8,142 bases of DNA from NCBI GenBank assembly GCA_030605245.1, contig JAUWIS010000029.1, forward strand, positions 1-8,142, read 5' to 3'. Below, piece by piece: positions 5,716 to 8,142 of the stretch. A model generated the notes under the pieces. That model saw nothing but the letters and a program-made list of their open reading frames with translations, had not been told where the DNA came from and made no database searches. The position numbers and the translations under genes are program-made. The DNA comes from Methanobacteriota archaeon. Its GTDB lineage: Archaea > Thermoplasmatota > JASEFT01 > JAUWIS01. Within the stretch, counting starts at the first letter, position 1; every line of letters begins with the position of its first letter.

Positions 5716-5832
5716 TTATCTTGCTTTTTCTTTCAATTGTTTCGCAAGCTTTTTCCTTCTTCTCATTTTTTTCTTCCGCCATTTCCAGCGCTGTTTCCCT
5801 CGTTTTTTCCATACCCTTGAACTTCTTTTCAT
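5716..5832 (-). CDS. rpl41e: Large-subunit ribosomal protein eL41
   Basis: A 38-residue, extremely basic peptide. The segment RWKWRKKKMRRRKKLAKQLK closely matches the archaeal eL41 core (WKWRKKRMRRLKRKRRK type), a tiny single-helix protein of the large subunit near the subunit interface. An N-terminal extension MKRSSRVWKKRGKQ makes it longer than the usual roughly 25 residues. The start at 5832 has GAGG about 9 bases upstream, and an in-frame stop further up leaves no earlier ATG. It lies between tRNA-Arg and tRNA-Trp on the same strand, only 14 bases from tRNA-Trp, so it is probably cotranscribed with the tRNAs. Genes this short are easily missed. Confidence 0.82.
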   Translation of the reverse strand: MKRSSRVWKKRGKQRWKWRKKKMRRRKKLAKQLKEKAR

Positions 5833-5914
5833 TTTTGCTTCCTCATTAATGTCTTACGGGGTTGTTAAGTTGTCTAGATTTATCTATCTTTCGATTATCC
5901 CCTTTTAGATTGGA

Positions 5915-6030
5915 CGGACCCGCCGGGATTCGAACCCGGGATCACTGGCTCCCTTCAAGCCCTTTTCTCTTTGAGAAAAGAAAAAGGCTGTTAGAAGGCC
6001 AGTGCCTTATCCAGACTAGGCCACGGGCCC
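5915..6030 (-). tRNA. tRNA-Arg(TCT) with a 41-nt intron at 37/38
   Basis: The acceptor GGGCCCG pairs with CGGGTCC, giving a G3-U70 wobble, then G73. The D-arm is GCCT/AGGC, the anticodon stem CTGGC/GCCAG, the spliced loop CTTCTAA (anticodon TCT, reading AGA/AGG), the variable loop TGATC, the T-stem CCGGG/CCCGG and the T-loop TTCGAAT. CCA is not encoded. The G3-U70 pair is the main alanine identity signal, unusual in an arginine tRNA. No clear promoter lies just upstream, so expression is probably from the Ala-side promoter. Confidence 0.95.
5951..5991 (-). other. BHB intron of tRNA-Arg (41 nt), short member of the ACAGCC family
   Basis: The BHB is canonical: central helix CTTC/GAAG, bulges TA^A and GG^A. 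The intron starts ACAGCC like the Ala and Trp T-loop introns and keeps one pyrimidine/purine hairpin (CTTTTCTC/GAGAAAAG on the plus strand), with AGCC/GGCT closing it. It looks like a reduced form of the longer introns. Confidence 0.88.
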
Positions 6031-6054
6031 ATGCATTTACTCATTTCGCTTCAG

Positions 6055-6351
6055 ATTTACATCAAATTTCTTTCAGAAATTTGATGATACACAGGAAATT
6101 TCATTTTCCTATTCTCTACAAATTTGCTCCACAAATTTGTAGATACTTCGGAATTTGTTCACTTCGTACCTACGGAAATGCGGAACATTTCCTAGGTTCT
6201 TACGGAATTTTCAAAGAAAATTCCTAAGATGTTAGGAAAAACGCAAAGCGTTTTTCCGTAACATGCTAGGAAAGTGCGAAGCACTTTCCGTCGCATCACA
6301 ATTCCTCGTATTTTTGCTCACTCAGTCGCTCCGCTCCTTCGCTCGCAAAAA
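6055..6351. repeat. Chain of short hairpins between tRNA-Arg and tRNA-Ala
   Basis: No gene is seen here. At least seven palindromes follow one another: ATCAAATTTC/GAAATTTGAT (about 6060-6084), AGGAAA/TTTCCT (about 6093-6110), CTACAAATTTG/CAAATTTGTAG (6117-6143), GGAAATG/CATTTCC (about 6174-6193), GGAATTTTC/GAAAATTCC (6203-6225), GGAAAAACG/CGTTTTTCC (about 6235-6257) and GGAAAGTGC/GCACTTTCC (about 6269-6289). An outer GGAATTtGT/ACAATTCC pair (about 6151 and 6298) encloses the last four. The edges TTACGG, TAGG, CCTAAGA and CCGTAACA recur. The final TTTTTGC...GCAAAAA hairpin (6311-6351) abuts the tRNA-Ala 3' end and holds repeated GAGCG-type words. Confidence 0.75.
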
Positions 6352-6530
6352 TGGACCGGAGGGGATTTGAACCCCTGGCCTCTCCCATTTCAGGTTGGAA
6401 AGAGTATTGAGGGGTTACTAATGTAACCCCTCCTTCTTTTTCTTTTCCGCCAGTCGCTTTTCTTTTTCTTATTAAGAAAAAGAAAAGGGCTGTTGCCAAG
6501 GGAGTGATCTTCCAACTGATCTACCGGCCC
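6352..6530 (-). tRNA. tRNA-Ala(GGC) with a 106-nt intron at 37/38
   Basis: The acceptor GGGCCGG pairs with CCGGTCC with the alanine hallmark G3-U70, then A73. The D-arm is GATC/GATC, the anticodon stem CTCCC/GGGAG, the spliced loop TTGGCAT (anticodon GGC), the variable loop AGGCC, the T-stem AGGGG/CCCCT and the T-loop TTCAAAT. The mature form is 73 bases and CCA is not encoded. It is the first complete tRNA of the minus-strand cluster. Two partial copies of its 5' end lie upstream. Confidence 0.95.
6388..6493 (-). other. BHB intron of tRNA-Ala (106 nt), homologous to the tRNA-Trp T-loop intron
   Basis: The intron starts ACAGCC, then has hairpin 1 (6457-6487, 14-bp stem), a 24-base linker with CTGGCGG, hairpin 2 (6409-6432, 10-bp stem) and a short tail. 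The order, stem lengths and linker length equal those of the Trp T-loop intron. The splice signal is weaker than in the other genes: central helix TTGG/CTGA with two G-U pairs, bulges CA^A and AA^T. Confidence 0.87.
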
Positions 6531-6540
6531 GCGAATGAAT

Positions 6541-6773
6541 ACTTCGGAATTTTCTTCAAAAATTCCTCATATTTTCACTCGTTCATTTCACTCACTTATG
6601 AAAAATGAGCGGACGGTAGAGAGAAGGAAGCTTTGCTTCCTCCGAATCTACCGGCCCGAACGAAGTGAGGGCAGTAAATAGGTGGAATCTTTGATTCCAA
6701 CTGATCTACAAAAATACGAAGCATTTTTGTAGAGAATAGGAATACGAAGTATTCCTATGAATCTACCGGCCCC
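6541..6773. repeat. Partial tRNA-Ala 5' copies separated by hairpins
   Basis: The 12-base word GGGCCGGTAGAT, the exact 5' end of tRNA-Ala (6519-6530), recurs on the minus strand at 6646-6657 and 6761-6772. A further 15 bases of the D-arm region (6695-6709) match tRNA-Ala positions just inside that word, so the 6761-6772 copy looks like a tRNA start split by about 51 bases of hairpins (6710-6760), with ATCTAC on both sides. Hairpins here include GGAATTTT/AAAATTCC (about 6545-6565), GGAAGC/GCTTCC, GGAATC/GATTCC, CTACAAAAAT/ATTTTTGTAG and AGGAATAC/GTATTCCT. None of the copies has an anticodon or T-arm, so they are not functional tRNAs. Confidence 0.7.
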
Positions 6774-6805
6774 AGTGAAATACAACTTCTGCATATATGT
6801 ATTCA

Positions 6806-6820
6806 GGTTTAAATCTTTTG
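6806..6820 (-). promoter_or_regulatory. Promoter of the tRNA cluster
   Basis: The minus strand reads AAAAGATTTAAACC, a good BRE plus TATA. Initiation about 25 bases on would be near 6785, just before the first partial tRNA-Ala copy, so the transcript would run through the hairpin region to tRNA-Ala, Arg, eL41 and Trp. No equally good promoter is seen nearer to the complete tRNAs. Confidence 0.5.
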
Positions 6821-6859
6821 TAAAATCTGCTATGATTTTTATTTTTTGTAATTATCAGT

Positions 6860-6866
6860 AAAAAAA
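6860..6866 (-). terminator. T-run terminator after eL37
   Basis: The minus strand shows seven T residues starting 6 bases after the eL37 stop codon, of the kind that ends archaeal transcription. Confidence 0.45.
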
Positions 6867-6871
6867 GCTAT

Positions 6872-7033
6872 TTAATGTTCTTTTGCCCATGAATAGTTTC
6901 TTGTTCTTGAATCCGAGAAGCCACAAAACGCGCATCTTTTTTTCTGAACATGATATGAATGCCTACCGCATCTTCTGCATCTAATATGCGTTTTTTTATG
7001 CTTTTTGCCCATTGATGGTGTACCTTTTCCCAT
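6872..7033 (-). CDS. rpl37e: Large-subunit ribosomal protein eL37
   Basis: A 53-residue basic protein starting MGKGTPSMGKKHKKTHIRCRRCG. It has the eL37 zinc finger C19-x2-C22 and C34-x2-C37 (CAFCGFS) followed by SRTRNYSW, the conserved C-terminal region, so it is complete. It binds 23S rRNA in the large subunit. The start is 9 bases after the lsm stop with GAGGGAG between, and the lsm-eL37 pair is a common archaeal operon. The C-terminus is slightly short of some archaeal homologues, but a stop follows the usual conserved block. Confidence 0.95.
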   Translation of the reverse strand: MGKGTPSMGKKHKKTHIRCRRCGRHSYHVQKKRCAFCGFSDSRTRNYSWAKEH

Positions 7034-7042
7034 GTTCTCCCT

Positions 7043-7258
7043 CTATGGTGAAATATAGATTACATTATCCCCTCTAACAATCGCTGTTTCCAGCTTCCTT
7101 TTTATCTCATTCTCAAAAAGTTCTTCAGCATTTTTTAGCACAAGATTCATATGTGGATCATAACCATCCAGGATTCCCCTATATTCTCTGTTTCCTTTTA
7201 ACTCAACAATAACTCGATTGTTTAGTTTCTGACTCAGCAGGTTAAGAGGTTTAATCAT
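7043..7258 (-). CDS. lsm: Sm-like archaeal protein (LSm)
   Basis: A 71-residue Sm fold. The Sm1 motif is at about 14-43 (NRVIVELKGNREYRGILDGY, then DPHMNLVL) and the Sm2 motif is AIVRGDNVIYIS near the C-terminus. Archaeal LSm proteins form heptameric rings that bind U-rich RNA and take part in RNA and tRNA metabolism. Length is typical. The TATA element TTTAAGTA (complement of 7281-7288) is about 27 bases before the ATG, suggesting a leaderless mRNA. It is followed directly by eL37, as in many archaea. Confidence 0.95.
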   Translation of the reverse strand: MIKPLNLLSQKLNNRVIVELKGNREYRGILDGYDPHMNLVLKNAEELFENEIKRKLETAIVRGDNVIYISP

Positions 7259-7278
7259 AAATAGGGAAATGTAAAGAT

Positions 7279-7314
7279 AATACTTAAAGGTTGTTGTAAA
7301 GTGAAGTATTAAAA
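7279..7314. promoter_or_regulatory. Divergent promoters of lsm and the PUA gene
   Basis: TACTTAAA at 7281-7288 serves lsm (minus strand). AGTATTAAAA at 7305-7314 is about 29 bases ahead of the ATG at 7338 on the plus strand. Both imply leaderless messages. Confidence 0.4.
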
Positions 7315-7337
7315 TGTTTTATCCTTCTTCTGTTTTT

Positions 7338-7820
7338 ATGAAACTGAGAAAAAAATGCAGGCTGAGGAGAAGAGAGGTTGAGAAATTATCAAAAATTTTG
7401 AATGATACATTTTGTAAAGAAATTTTCACAGGTAATGAGATTATGGATCAAGCTGATGCAGAAGGTTGTAGAATCTTGATAATCAACAACGAGGTTTTAG
7501 GTTTAATCATAAATGATAAACCATTTCTGACATTAAAAGGACTGCTTAAGTACAAGCCTGAGAAAAAATATGTAACTGTTGATAAAGGGGCAGTAAAATT
7601 TGTCTGCAACGGTGCAGACATTATGGCACCAGGTGTTGTTGATGCCGATTCCTCGGTTAAAAAAAATGATTTGGTATGGATAAGGGATGAATCACATTTC
7701 AAACCTTTGGCTGTCGGGGTTGCGTTGATGGATGCAGAAGAGATGATAAAAGAAAAGAACGGTAAAGCGGTATTGTCAATTCATCATGTTGGGGATAAAA
7801 TCTGGAGAGCGGAGCAATAG
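7338..7820 (+). CDS. PUA-domain RNA-binding protein (archaeal MCT-1/Tma20-like)
   Basis: A protein of 160 residues from the ATG at 7338; an in-frame ATG at 7314 would add MFYPSSVF. 7338 is preferred because MKLRKKCRLRRREVEKL resembles the start of archaeal homologues and because of TATA spacing. An N-terminal pre-PUA domain (about 1-75, with LIINNEVLGLI and KPFLTLKGLL) is followed by a PUA domain (about 77-155) with VDKGAVKFVCNGADIMAPGV and VGVALM. PUA domains bind structured RNA such as tRNA or rRNA; eukaryotic relatives MCT-1/Tma20 act in ribosome recycling and re-initiation. The role here is inferred from the family. It diverges from lsm and converges on the NusA-type gene. Confidence 0.85.
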   Translation: MKLRKKCRLRRREVEKLSKILNDTFCKEIFTGNEIMDQADAEGCRILIINNEVLGLIINDKPFLTLKGLLKYKPEKKYVTVDKGAVKFVCNGADIMAPGVVDADSSVKKNDLVWIRDESHFKPLAVGVALMDAEEMIKEKNGKAVLSIHHVGDKIWRAEQ

Positions 7821-7893
7821 AGTTTAGCAGATGCCTTATATATGACATGAGATATTATCATTTGAATAGGACTATAATGGAATTGAAATAAAA

Positions 7894-7905
7894 CGGCGAA
7901 GCCGA
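7894..7905 (-). terminator. Hairpin terminator of the NusA-type gene
   Basis: On the minus strand CGGC-TTC-GCCG begins 3 bases after the stop codon and is followed by TTTTATTT, a small stem plus T-rich tract. It lies in the convergent gap 7821-7908, where I see no gene. Confidence 0.45.
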
Positions 7906-7908
7906 TAT

Positions 7909-8142
7909 CTATCTTACCACCATACTCTGAATACCATAATGCCTGTGTGCGACCTCTCGTGCGATTCTAAGATTTCTTCCATTTTTTCCTATTGCCTTGC
8001 CCTTGTCTTTTGGTTCAACAACAACGGTGGCGTTATTGTTTTCCATTACAACATCAATGACCTTGTAGTTGTGAAAAATATTTTTTATGAAATCAACAAC
8101 ATTGTCTGAGTATTCTATGATATCTATGTTTTTTTTAAGTAA
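7909..8142 (-). CDS. nusA: NusA-type KH-domain protein, C-terminal part (runs off the window)
   Basis: Seventy-seven C-terminal residues are visible; the start lies beyond 8142. The KH signature GKAIGKNGRNLRIAREVAHRHYG, preceded by a VVVEPKDKG strand, is that of archaeal NusA-like proteins of about 140 residues, which have KH domains but lack the bacterial N-terminal and S1 parts. They bind RNA, and their gene usually lies after the RNA polymerase subunit and L30e genes and before rps12. Here no rps12 follows: the next gene is the convergent PUA gene, so the usual order is broken on this side. Confidence is high for the KH family and a little lower for NusA itself. Confidence 0.85.
   Translation of the reverse strand, partial: LLKKNIDIIEYSDNVVDFIKNIFHNYKVIDVVMENNNATVVVEPKDKGKAIGKNGRNLRIAREVAHRHYGIQSMVVR

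Noticed and set aside
5292..6227. Plus-strand frames of 86-121 codons
   Set aside because: They run antisense across tRNA-Trp, eL41, tRNA-Arg and hairpin repeats, and show low-complexity translation without family features.
6296..6499. Minus-strand frame of 67 codons
   Set aside because: It overlaps tRNA-Ala and its intron and is explained by them.
7821..7908. Small RNA gene suggested by TTATATATGACATGAG after the PUA gene
   Set aside because: Box elements are incomplete and no fold or target is visible; best read as a convergent intergenic gap with a terminator.

Overview
The window is archaeal DNA of fairly low G+C. The evidence is a 16S rRNA 5' end of archaeal type, bulge-helix-bulge (BHB) introns, tRNAs without encoded CCA, TATA-box promoters about 25-30 bases ahead of start codons (leaderless mRNAs), and archaeal proteins: DUF373, an MptE-like enzyme, eL37, eL41, LSm, a PUA protein and a NusA-type KH protein. 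The many intron-bearing RNA genes and tiny genes would fit a DPANN-type or similarly divergent archaeon, but the phylum cannot be fixed from this window.

Layout. Positions 1-775 hold the 5' half of a 16S rRNA gene on the minus strand, interrupted by a 43-base insertion with BHB character. Divergently on the plus strand lie a DUF373 membrane protein and an MptE-like pterin diphosphokinase gene, which form an operon. On the minus strand from about 2819 to 4844 are a 50-residue coiled-coil gene, a hairpin-repeat cluster, an intron-containing tRNA-Val(GAC) and a 502-residue cysteine-rich protein of unknown function. A small unknown gene diverges from the last of these at 4898.

The centre (5309-6530, minus strand) is an RNA-gene cluster read in the order tRNA-Ala(GGC), tRNA-Arg(TCT), eL41, tRNA-Trp(CCA). 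All have introns except eL41. tRNA-Trp has two: an anticodon-loop intron carrying a C/D box sRNA that fits the C34/C39 methylation-guide pattern, and a second one in the T-loop. Chains of short hairpins and partial copies of the tRNA-Ala 5' end fill the gaps.

At the right end are lsm and eL37 (minus), a PUA-domain protein (plus) and the C-terminal part of a NusA-type KH protein (minus, cut by the window edge).

The main result is a set of six probable BHB introns in five RNA genes. Three of them (Ala 37/38, Arg 37/38, Trp 59/60) share the same 5' sequence ACAGCC. The Ala and Trp copies are clearly homologous over about 95 bases, with compensatory changes in two hairpins. This suggests a structured intron family that has spread between tRNA genes and between positions within a tRNA. 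The genes encode components of translation and RNA maturation; the introns imply dependence on the archaeal splicing endonuclease, including for the 530 loop of 16S rRNA.
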